A DNA stretch of 64,000 bases from Datnioides undecimradiatus (Eukaryota > Chordata > Actinopteri > Lobotiformes > Datnioididae), in the NCBI GenBank assembly GCA_008933995.1, contig WARS01000051.1:3534001-3598000 (forward strand), given 5' to 3'. Below the pieces are notes generated by a model that ran no database searches, was not told where the DNA came from, and saw only the letters and a list, made by a program, of their open reading frames with translations. Below are positions 1-9,800 of the stretch, in pieces. The position numbers were made by a program, and so were the translations under genes. Position 1 is the stretch's first letter. Every line of letters starts with the position of its first letter.

Positions 1-479
1 AATTATTTTTCATTTATCTCCATTGTATTATAAGTCTGGAGACAGAAATCTCCAAATCTGGTGTCTCTTTTTAACACTCCTTATCTATGATAAACAAACC
101 TAATGGGCGAATGCACACGTGTCTGGAAACTCTGGCACCTGTATACAGTTATGACCCTGAGTAAAATCTCATAATGTGTGTGTATTTGTATATAGGATGC
201 CGCTCCTTAACTGCCTTTTGGGGGAGGACACTGCTATTCCTGTGGTGTGTGTATGGATGTGCCTGTGGGTGTAGACGTGGGTGTCCTTGGAGGAGTTGAT
301 GTTGCGGACTTTAAAGGAGGCAACCACTGAGGCCTGAGCACTCTTCGCCTTTTCTCCTTTCTCCCAACCTGACCGCGTCGTTTGATTGTTGTGTTTAAAG
401 CCAGTTTGTGCCGCTCGTAAAAAGAGCTTTTGAATGAAAAGCAACCATGGCTTTGTAGGGGAGGGAAGCTGTTTACTTT

Positions 480-775
480 GTTAAGTTTTCTCCTGTTTTC
501 AGTTAGGGAGGCGGTAAGATTTGTGTCATTTCTTTAACTTTTCTTTTGTGTTGACAGGTTTACTTAGTTGGGATTTAACAGAGATTGTTTTGTTTGTTAT
601 TTTGGCCCCTGAAGCTTGTTTTGTGTTGCTTTTTCAATTGTTGTGAATAAATTTGATTGTTTTAGATGGCACTTATTCTTGGTATTTTTCGGGTCAACCT
701 TGGGAGTGGGGAAAAGGGGAGCCACTTTATGTTACGCTCAAGTTGTTCCCCTAGACCGAGCGTAACACTACAAAT
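480..775 (+). repeat. Possible LTR-derived fragment
   Basis: An AATAAA at 646-651 is followed by a segment with GTTACGCTC (730s) and its inverse complement GAGCGTAAC (about 760-769). Short inverted ends of this form resemble LTR termini. No internal coding region or second LTR is seen. Confidence 0.2.
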
Positions 776-924
776 ATTTTGGAGATGGGGTAGGCAATGC
801 AGAGTTATCATTTTAGAAATAATGATGCCTGTCACACATTTAATTTCACTTCATATCATTTGTTACTCATAGATCCACTTTATCAAACATTCAAATAAGG
901 AATATTATTTACAATAATCACTTT

Positions 925-1010
925 TCAGCTGTAAAAGATATCAGTCAAGTCAAATCAAATTTTTATTTCATTATCACTGTCTCTCCCATACATTTACTAT
1001 TTACAGAGCA
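925..1010 (-). repeat. LINE-like 3' tail fragment
   Basis: TCAAGTCAAATCAAATTTTTATTTCATT resembles, in reverse orientation, the 3' tail of common teleost non-LTR elements (ATAAATAAAATTGAATTGA type). Only the tail is visible. Confidence 0.3.
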
Positions 1011-1170
1011 CAGAGGAGAGGGGAGGACAATGCTACTGACACTGGTGGTCAGTTGTGGAATGCACCCCAGTTATTTAAATGCTAAGATGATTTCAGGATC
1101 TGTGTTGTCAGGAAAGTTTTGCTGTTCCCTGCTGTTGAGTGTTTTTTTTTATATATATATATATATATAT

Positions 1171-1189
1171 CTGTCTCTTATACACATCT
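1171..1189 (+). other. Tn5/Nextera mosaic-end sequence (assembly artefact)
   Basis: The 19 bases CTGTCTCTTATACACATCT are identical to the hyperactive-Tn5 mosaic end used in Nextera libraries. They directly follow a (TA)10 microsatellite at 1151-1170. An exact match in a fish intron is best explained by untrimmed adapter or mate-pair junction sequence retained in the assembly. Confidence 0.9.
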
Positions 1190-1814
1190 ATGGGGCTACA
1201 TTGAGCAGTTGTGGAAACCAAATTATTGAAGACACAACAGTAGTCTCTATCTACACTGCCTTAACTAGTCACCTCATTCAGCCTCATCTTCACTCTACAC
1301 ATATTGATTGCATAATCATAAAGTCATGCACACATTTCCATGTGGTAGTAATTTATAGTCCCACTTATATTATATATGAACATTGCTATTGTATGCACAT
1401 GGTTTAAGTCATATTTTGTGCCCACATACAATTTGCACACTATAAATAAAAAAACCCCCGGACACATAAAACAAAAATATGAATGCTGAAATACTTAATA
1501 GTGAGAATATGTGCTGCTGACTACAAACACATCTGTAATGATTGTTTTTGCATTGATACCTTACATATAGTTAGGTGTCTACTTGCAGTGGTGCATCTGC
1601 AATTCCGCCTTTGCGGAGAACATTGTCACCAGTGCATGAGATCAGCAGGGCATGGTGCTTGTTTTGCCTTGCACTCTCAAGAGGGGTTGTACACTGTGAT
1701 TTTGTTCGCCAGTGTTCTGAGGTATCTCAGGGAGGAAATTCAGCAATAAAAGGCCATAATTGTGCTTGGTGTCACCTCAGTTTCCACAAACGGCACAGCA
1801 CGGCTAAGGGAATT

Positions 1815-2587
1815 AACAAGAGAGATCATATTTCTCCAGTTTTAGCTTCATTGGCTCCCTGTGAAGTCCAGAATAGATTTTAAAGTCCTTCTTCTTACTT
1901 ACAAGGCCCTTAATGGCCAAGCTCCATTGTACTTCAATGAGATGCTAAGTCCCTTATTACCCCAACAGATTACTTCTGCCTCCCAGAGTGCAGGTTTGGC
2001 TTAGGTTCCAGAATCTCCAAACAGAAGTAGAATGGGAGGCCTGTTTCCTTAGCTATCAGGCTCTCCCAGGAACCAGCTGCCAGTCTGGGTCCCGAGAGGC
2101 AGACACCCCTCTCTATACTCTTTAAAGTAAAAGCTCCTTCTTGTTCGACAAAGCTTACAGCTAGCTCTAGTTACCATGTGAACTACACCATCCATGCCAT
2201 TCCCTAGTTATGCTGCTATAGGCCGAGGCTGCTGGGGGACATCCCATGATCGTCTCCACACTCCTCCTCTTCCCTCTCTCTCCTCAAACTCCATTAACTC
2301 TGTGTCCTCTCTCCCCTAGTGCTGTGCTTGTTTCTCTCTGGTCTCTCTCTCTGTACCTCTCTACAGACACCTGTGGCTCCAGAGCTGAACATCTGATCTG
2401 TGGCTCCACCGACCTGCCCCGTGTCCTCTGCTGCCATTTGCTGTCATTATTCTATATTGTACCCCCCCCCCCAACCGGTCAAGGCAGATGGCCATCTAGA
2501 CCTGCTCTGTTTGTAAAGTGCCCCGAGATGACTTTTGTTGTGAATTGGCGCTATATAAATAAAATTGAATTGAAAAATTGAATTGAA
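1815..2587 (+). mobile_element. L2/Rex-like LINE, 3' fragment (copy 1)
   Basis: Conceptual translation shows HISPVLASLAP, a tyrosine-lysine-alanine stretch and a SERQTPL-like end, which belong to the C-terminus of teleost L2/Rex-type ORFs, with frameshifts. The 3' end reads GGCGCTATATAAATAAAATT followed by AATTG repeats. It is 5'-truncated, as is usual for LINEs, and lies in the mtmr1 intron following exon 2. Confidence 0.6.
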
Positions 2588-3688
2588 CTCACAGAGCATT
2601 GAATACTGCTTTTTTTTCGGAACCAACATTACTGTGGTCTGAACTGCATTGCTTACTGGATGTGGCAACAATGACTTCTTCCTCTTTTCCACAATCAAAT
2701 TAAACTTGAAGGGTCGCTGTTGTTTGACACAGCAGCGGAGGCGCAGAGGACATCCAGTGTATATGATGTAGATGGTGCTTTACAAGGTTACCTAATGGTA
2801 CTTCCAGGCAGCATTTTAAGTGCGAGTGAGAGAACATTTTGATTGCACCTCAAACAGGCAAGCAGGAGAGTATTATTTTTATTTATTTATTTTTTTTACA
2901 CATGTGCAGAAACTATTTGGTTAAGGTCTGTCAGGATTAGGATTATGCTCAGAGATTTTCAGCATTGCAAGTAGTTTCCATGGGTCTCAAGTGGATCCAG
3001 TGGTGATGGTGCCAGAAACACCAATTAAATCTGGCTGCTGTGGCTGAAAGATGTAAGCACCAGACAGTGGTGGTATCCAGGTATCCATACACACACTGAA
3101 ATGTTAAACACTCTGGATAAATCATACACTGCCACTTGATTCCAGGTTGGTGGTTGTGGGCATCAGGGCCCTGGCATCAGAGTGCCAAAAACAAGGAGGA
3201 TGCTGCAGTTTTGGGGGGTTTTGTTCCAGAATGATGTCTCCCCCTTTTTTGTTACTGGGTTTGTTGCTGTCTTTGGGCTAGAGGAATTGGGTGGGCTGTC
3301 CCTTTAATAAGGGTGCTGATGTAACAGCAACGATGTGAAGTTGGAGTTGGCATGATAACATCAAGATATCAAGTGATATACCGAACATACCGCAATATAG
3401 ACCAAAAATATTATTATTTATAGGGAACATCATCCAGCCTAATGCAGATGTGTTTTTCTCTCTCAAAGTAATTGATTGGAATTCGATTTTCAATGAACTG
3501 TCTTAAAACAAGCTTTCTTTGATTGAAGGCAGTTGCAGTGTCTGCATAGAATGCAAGCTGCTAAGAGACAAAAGCAGTAGTGGAACAAGGCTGTGATACA
3601 GTACTCACAAACACGTAAAGCTCTACCAACACACTGAAGTACATATAACACACAAATACATAGATGATGCAATATCTGCAGGCCTCAC

Positions 3689-3712
3689 CATGAAATCTGG
3701 TCTTCTGTCAGC
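3689..3712 (-). CDS. mtmr1: Candidate 24-nt alternative microexon of mtmr1
   Basis: In the intron after mtmr1 exon 2, a 24-nt segment encoding ADRRPDFM in the phase set by exon 2 is flanked by AATATCAG and GTGAGG. Mammalian MTMR1 is known for small muscle-regulated alternative exons between exons 2 and 3, so a short in-frame exon is expected here. The polypyrimidine tract is modest and there is no conservation evidence. Confidence 0.4.
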
Positions 3713-3790
3713 CTGATATTTACAAAACACACTGATAAGAAATAGTGTCAGCGGTATGAGTGTGTGTTTGTGTGTGCATCTGTTACCTAC

Positions 3791-3896
3791 CTTGTTGTCC
3801 CTGTTCACGATATCAGGTGGAACTGCTCCTGTGATCTGACTGGAGATTGTTGCTGCTATAAGCTGTTTACACCACTCTACATGAGAACCTGTTGGA
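3791..3896 (-). CDS. mtmr1: mtmr1 coding exon 2
   Basis: A 106-nt exon with acceptor TTTATTCAG and donor AAG|GTAGGT. It encodes PTGSHVEWCKQLIAATISSQ and ITGAVPPDIVNRDNK. The first 21 residues are nearly identical to mammalian MTMR1, where this block distinguishes MTMR1 from MTM1 and MTMR2. It ends in phase 0. Confidence 0.93.
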
Positions 3897-6800
3897 CTGA
3901 ATAAAAAGAGATGAGTAAATAGCTGACACATAGAACTACTAAAACAAAACTATTGGACAGTGGAAGCAAGCTGGGACTTTCATTAAACTGAAAATGCAGC
4001 GATGCATGCTCCTGTGTATCCATTTGGTAAATGTCTGTTTTCTGGTCATTAAAATGTAAGAACTGCTGCTTCTTAACATAGTAAATACAGACCCTATATT
4101 TTACTGAAACCTGGCTTGGTAAAAGCATATCCCAAACACAACACTTACAGGTTTTCAGTTCCTCCAAGCAGACTGCATAATCTGCAATCTGCTTCTACAT
4201 TAACATGTCGGTACAGATGACATATTTTTAAAGAAATCTAGCATGCAGGCAAACACGCAGACAGAACAACTGCTATACCATAATTTAGATTGCACTTTGT
4301 CCTGTCATCCTGGTTCATTTTCTCCTGACTTACAGACAGAAATTAAGATCTGTCAAGTCTGTGGTCAAGACTGTGATGAGATGGTCTACTGAGGTAAAAC
4401 TGTTCTTGGCCTGCTCTGACTTCACTGATTATGGTGAATGTATGTACTGTGGGTGTCTTCAGTCTCTGAATCCACAATGTGTTTTTTACTTTCAAATTGA
4501 AGGTTATTATTTAACTTTTTATATAAATTTTAAACTTTACTAATGTAATTGTTAATCATTTATAATTTAAACAACTAGGAAATTATTTGACAAAAGAGTC
4601 TGGGTGTGTAAAGACAGATAGCTCATGGGTTAGATGTCCCTTCATTTTCATTTAAATTTCCTGATTCTTTTTTAAAAAGTGTGATATAACAGCCCTTTCT
4701 TTTGGGATGAGCAAATATCCACATCCACATCTCCACTGCATTTTTCTGTCATTGATGGTACCACTAATTTATCTCTTCTGCTTTCTGTGAGTCTCATGAG
4801 TAGCTACACAATGCCTTATTTGAAATACTGTTCATTCAAATATTTTTTGATGAGTACAAATTGAATATCAAAATCTTGACACCCCTAGCGTGCAAAGAGT
4901 GGAACCCTCTGCACATACAACAATAAATACTGGTTTACCACTAATCTCAGTATAAAGAGGGTCTAGAAGTGCAGCCCCAGTTTGCCTTCCTGTACACAAA
5001 TTAGTTTCCTGTGAATGGCTGGAAGTTATAAGGTCCAACAGCAGAGCACAGATAGGGTAACTGCACACCAACTGCAACACTATGAGCATCTATTCCTGGT
5101 AGATTTATTGCACAACATACAAACCATAGCACGGCACAACCATCACTGCTAGTTTCTGACTGGCACAGTTCCATGCCCAGTACTCACACAGTGTGAGTAG
5201 CAAATGTACCTCTGTGAACACATGGCTGTGTTGGCCTTAAAATGAGGTGTGTACTGTTTTGTCTGTCTCGAGGAAGAAATTACATTTACAGTTACTGTAT
5301 CTTCATGCAAACCATTGCTGTGACATAGAATTACATTTACCTGTACTGTGAAAGATGAAAATTCTGCCCATATCTCATATACATACACTCAGGAATAACA
5401 AAAAGCACTGGGAATATCAGCTCCAGCTAGGTAACTGATTATAAAACCTTTTGGAAAATTGTTTTAACACCTTAAAAAGGATTGTCCCACTTGACAAGTA
5501 GAGGTTAGTTTAAGCCATTAGTCAACTAGTTTTCACAACTAAATTTTGTATATCTGGCAGCACACAAAGTGAGCTGCCTTTTAATGATGATGCTAATGAC
5601 AAACGCTGTAATGACAGAATGTGCTGGAATACCAGAGACTCAACAACAACACAACACAGGATCACTCAAGCCTCTCGTTAAAAACATCAAAATATAGTTA
5701 TTTTGATGTTTTTAACGAGTAAACCACTCCGATACAGTCACATTGTTTACATGTAGCCTAATAATTCAGAAATAGGACTGATTCATACCACTCTGAAATG
5801 ATCTCATCACCTCTACTGAAGTTGACTGACATGAATGACCACAAGTTTATTACTTTTCTAATAAGATTGAAGTCCCTGGATCATCCATTAGATGTAAGTA
5901 CAAGTACCTAACTAAAAAAAGATGAAAATCATATCTATATGTAACTGTAGTCAGTCTTTATGCTCCCAGCAATTCTGAATTTTGTTGCTGCTGTGCACAA
6001 CTATGTCAGTAAGTCATTACCCTTAATCTTAAGTCATAGACTAGCCTCTTTAACTACAAAACACACTTTAAGAAAATGTGATTTCTAGTTAGAAATGATG
6101 TTGAAATTTATTTTTACATCATATGTCCTTTTAAGTGCAGTCAAGAGGTCGCTCCTGCACTTTTATCTTGATGCCCTGTTTGGTGGAGGGGCTCTGTGTC
6201 AAACACTAGATTGGCTGTACACACACAGACACACTGGTGTTTTTGAAGGTGTAAGGTTGAAGGCTGAGGAGCTATGCTGGAAATAAAGTGGCATCATCAG
6301 TCTCAATATACCAATAGGAAAAAGGTGTGAAAGTTGTCCTGCCTTGTCAGTCTAAGGCATGTCCACGCCACCATGATCCTAAAAGGAAATCTGTGAGGCT
6401 ATAAAGTGGAAACGGGAGTGAACTGTGAAACTGTCCCTATTACCCCAACAGATCACTTCGCTCCCAGAGTGCAGGTTTGCTTGTGGTTCCCAGAATCTCC
6501 AAAAGTAGAATGGGAGGCCGAGCCTTTAGCTATCAGGCTCCTCTCCTGTGGAACCAGCTGCCAGTCTGGGTCCGAGAGGCAGACACCCTCTCTACTTTTA
6601 AAGTAAAGCTTAAAACCTTCTTGTTCGACAAAGCTTACAGCTAGCTCTAGTTACCATGTGAACTACACCCATAGTCTAAACTACCCCTCCATGCCATCCC
6701 TTAGTTATGCTGCTATAGGCCAAGGCTGCTGGGGGACGTCCCATGATCGTCTCCACACTCCTCCTCTCCCCTCTCTCTCCCCAAACTCATTTTAACCATC

Positions 6801-7971
6801 ACAAATTAACCATTAACTCTGTGTCCTCTCTCCCCTAGTGCTGTGCTTGTTTCTCTCTGGTCTCTCTCTCTCTCTCTCTGTACCTCTGTACAGATACCTG
6901 CGGCTCCAGAGCTGAACATCTGATCTGTGGCTCCACCGACCTGCCCCGTGCCCTCTGCTGTCATTATTCTATATTGTACTTCTCTCTCTCTCTTTCCCCC
7001 CAACCGGTCAAGGCAGATGGCCGTCCACCTAGAGCCAGGATCTGCCCAAGGTTTCTGCCTGTTAAATGGAAGTTTTTCCTTGCCACTGTTGCCAAGTGCT
7101 TGCTCACGGTGGAACTGTTGGGTGTAATTAATAGTAATGAGTGTGGTCTAGACCCGCTCTGTTTGTAAAGTGCCCTGAAATGACTTTTGTTGTGAATTGG
7201 CGCTATATAAATAAAATTGAATTGAATTGAATTGAAAGTGGGGCGTTAATATGTAATTATCAATATTTCAGTTGTGGTGCGTACAAAGTGCATACCGCAA
7301 ATTTTGGAATGCATTTAAATACCAACTTATAACTAAACTTACACGAGTGACTGGACTAAACCATGGCTTCCACGTTTAGAATGACGATATACTTATAACT
7401 GACATGCATTTACTAATATAAGATTAAATTTGCAAGAATTTATGGAATTAAAGCTGATAGCTGGTGGACACTTGAATTTAGGCGACTGCCTATGTGAACC
7501 TACGTAACTGGAGTCCACACTAGCATTAATTTGCTACTTTAAGGTTATAATTAATTAGCTGGGTCTGTTTACTGAGCTAACGCTAGCTATTAGCTGCCCG
7601 GCCCTTTACTGCTAGACAATGTTGGTTTGTCCAACACAATTAAGTTCTTTTAGTATGGTGATTTTGATTAGAATGCAGCCCAATTACCAAAAGACAGTGG
7701 AACGTTCCTGTTACTCCACAATCGAGTCAAAAAGCGGGCCTCCGCTCACTGGAGAGATTTTCCTGAGGTTAGCCCTGTTTCATGTACTCCATCTCCTTTC
7801 AAATCGACGATTGAGAGGCTGTCAATGTGTTAAATACTGAGAATAAGATGTCGGGCCCACTTGCCTGCCCATGGTTTCACTGGTAACCGGTCCACCAGTC
7901 GGCGAGCCCCAGGGCTTTCTGTTCGGGCCTGCTCCATCCGCACCGCCGGCAGCACCGGCCTGTTTCTCCAT
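3791..7971 (-). CDS. mtmr1: mtmr1, myotubularin-related protein 1 (5' part; runs off the left edge)
   Basis: A second myotubularin phosphatase gene on the same strand, downstream of mtm1. Coding exon 1 is 7865-7971 and coding exon 2 is 3791-3896. Joined, they read through the S-P-T-G-S-H-V-E-W junction, which matches MTMR1 (SETMG then SPTGSHVEWCKQLIAATISS). No exon for the GRAM or phosphatase domains is visible to the left of 3689, so the rest lies outside the window or in exons I could not recognise. In vertebrates MTM1 and MTMR1 are neighbours in this order and orientation, which supports the call. Confidence 0.88.
5674..5719. repeat. Perfect 21-bp inverted repeat with 4-nt loop
   Basis: Bases 5674-5694 are the exact reverse complement of 5699-5719, separated by TAGT. 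The arms start CTCGTTAAAAACATC. It lies in mtmr1 intron 1. No TE ends are recognised around it. Confidence 0.9.
6420..7228 (+). mobile_element. L2/Rex-like LINE, 3' fragment (copy 2)
   Basis: Same family as the copy at 1815-2587, with long stretches nearly identical by eye (for example the CATGATCGTCTCCACACTCC block), and the same ATATAAATAAAATTGAATTG tail. Located in mtmr1 intron 1, again antisense to the gene. Confidence 0.65.
7865..7971 (-). CDS. mtmr1: mtmr1 coding exon 1
   Basis: The ATG at 7971-7969 opens a 107-nt coding stretch rich in Gly, Ala and Pro (MEKQAGAAGGADGAGPNRKP), then SETMG and the two bases AG. The low-complexity N-terminus resembles mammalian MTMR1. The phase-2 end fits the single leading T of exon 2 and makes the serine of SPTGS. 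The donor is AG|GCAAGT, a non-canonical GC donor; no GT in the right phase lies nearby. The exon sits in a CpG-rich stretch (7860-8000). Confidence 0.82.
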
Positions 7972-8340
7972 GTTTTATTTCAGGGTCCCCGCGGAAGGAG
8001 ATGGACTGTTTCCTCTAATGTGAGGATAAAGATTAGATTAAACGTTTGTTCTAGTCGTAAAACTAAGGGCTGTTGGTAAAATTATCTTGCAGGATGTTTG
8101 GCTGCCCCCCAGCTTCCTCTCGGTTGGTTGTTTATGCTTCCTCCTGTCGGTCTCTTTTCTAGCATCTCGTTCTCGCTCATAAGCTCCGCCTATTTACAGC
8201 AGATGGAGGATGAGAGGAAGGAGGCAACGCACACCGAACTGAAAGACGGCTGCTTCATATCATTGCACCGACAACGCTTGAAAGTGATACAACCATATTC
8301 ATGAAATAACCTCTGCCTGTATAGAGACAGGCTGTGGTGA
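7972..8340 (-). promoter_or_regulatory. mtmr1 5' UTR and promoter region
   Basis: CpG-richer sequence just upstream of the mtmr1 start codon, with a GC-box-like GGCGGAGC on the minus strand near 8182 and no TATA box at an obvious position. The transcription start is not identifiable by eye. Confidence 0.35.
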
Positions 8341-9228
8341 GTTCACAGCGATTTGTCCCCTTGGCTCTTTTAGTAAGGGCGCATCATCCCCATGGTTGCA
8401 TGTTTCTTTTGCAAAGTGTAACGACATAAGGGGTAAAGAGCACGCTCAATCCCCCCATGACAGTTAATGGTCTGGTATAATAACCTTTGTTCTTCAGAGA
8501 GGAGGTTTGGAGCTATGTGCATGGATGCACATGTATGTCACCAATGACATATAAAAGGACATTACACACAGCTGGAATGTAGGAACCTTAGCAGGCACAG
8601 GACTCTACATACTATATACTATATACTACTCTATACTTTGTTAGAGGCAGATATAATCATAGGTAGTCATGGGTGTATTGGTGTGTATTTGTGTAAGCTA
8701 GTGTTAGTAGGTTTTTTGAACAGTGTAAAAGAGTCTTAATATATATCACTCAATCATATTTGTATCTAATGAATGTCACTCTTGGAGTAGAGCAAAGGTG
8801 TCCTGAACAGAGAATGAAGTCACACACTCTGTGTTTCTGTGTTGTAATCCAGGCATCTCCATAGTTTGTGTTGGTGGCTGGTCCAACCACATGCATGTTA
8901 GCTCATGTGAATCCGTCATGTCTTCCCAACTTTCTCATATTACAGCTAAACAGTGCAGTTAGTTATTCTGCTGAGAACAACTGAGACAAGAAGTAGGCAA
9001 TGCAAAGTACCAGATTAATGACTCATATTTAATCAGCACAATGCCATGAAGAATTGCATTGCATTTCAAAATAGAATTTTTCAGCAGTATTTTTGGATGT
9101 TGATGATATTTGGCTTCTGTTTATATGGCAGGTCTTAAAACTTGTATTTATAAAAGCAGCAATTAACTGTTTACAGACAATGGTTTTCTTAAGCCCATGC
9201 AGTAATATCCATCAATATATTTACTGCT
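8341..9228. other. Intergenic DNA, nothing recognised
   Basis: Non-coding DNA upstream of mtmr1. It has short simple stretches (a TACTATA run at about 8608-8625) but no ORF, RNA gene or mobile element I can support. Confidence 0.5.
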
Positions 9229-9234
9229 CAAAAT

Positions 9235-9800
9235 AATTAAGGGAACACTTAAATTACACATTGGATTGATAAACAAAATATTCAAGTTCAGTACCATTAC
9301 TACACTGATGTGTAATTTGAGTACAAAGTGACATAACAGCAGTCAATGTAAACCAAAATTAACCAACTGATTGAAGGCTGGATTCCAAATCACATGCCTG
9401 TGGGCTGTCCTCCCAGACCTAGATCAGGGCATCAGTGAGATCCTGGACAGTCTGTGGTGCTACTTGGTGGTGCTGGAAGCACGATGCATGATACGGATAG
9501 ATGATACAGAAGTTCTCAGTTAGATTCAAGTCTGGGGAACACGAGTGCCTGTCAATGGCATCAGTAACTTTAATGGCACACTCTGCCTACATGGGGCTGG
9601 GCATTGTCTTGCACTAGGAGGAACCAAGCCCAATAAGGTTTGTCAGTGGATCTGAGAATTTCATCCAGGCACCTAACAGCAGTGTCGGCAACCACTGTGG
9701 AAATGACTCTATAGACATAAGTCCAAACTTTGTGTTTTCCTGCACTTTTATGGGAGTTGTTTTGTTCTACCCTTAGCTTCACAATCCTCCCACTCTTTCT
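9235..9800 (-). mobile_element. Tc1/mariner-superfamily transposase relic
   Basis: Minus-strand translation gives LVQDNAQPHVGRVC, the block around the second catalytic Asp of Tc1-type transposases. In another frame follow SPDLNLTENF (third acidic block) and VAPQTVQDLTDALI. The right-hand terminal sequence CTCAAAATAATTAAGGGAAC (about 9229-9248) resembles the ends of a common teleost element. Frameshifted, with only one end found. Confidence 0.6.

Noticed and set aside
169-444. 91-codon minus-strand frame near the left edge, considered as an mtmr1 exon
   Set aside because: It shows no similarity to any myotubularin segment, has His-Thr repeats from a GT-rich tract, and lacks convincing splice sites.
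2246-2581. Leucine/serine-rich 111-codon frame
   Set aside because: It lies within the LINE 3' fragment and its untranslated tail.
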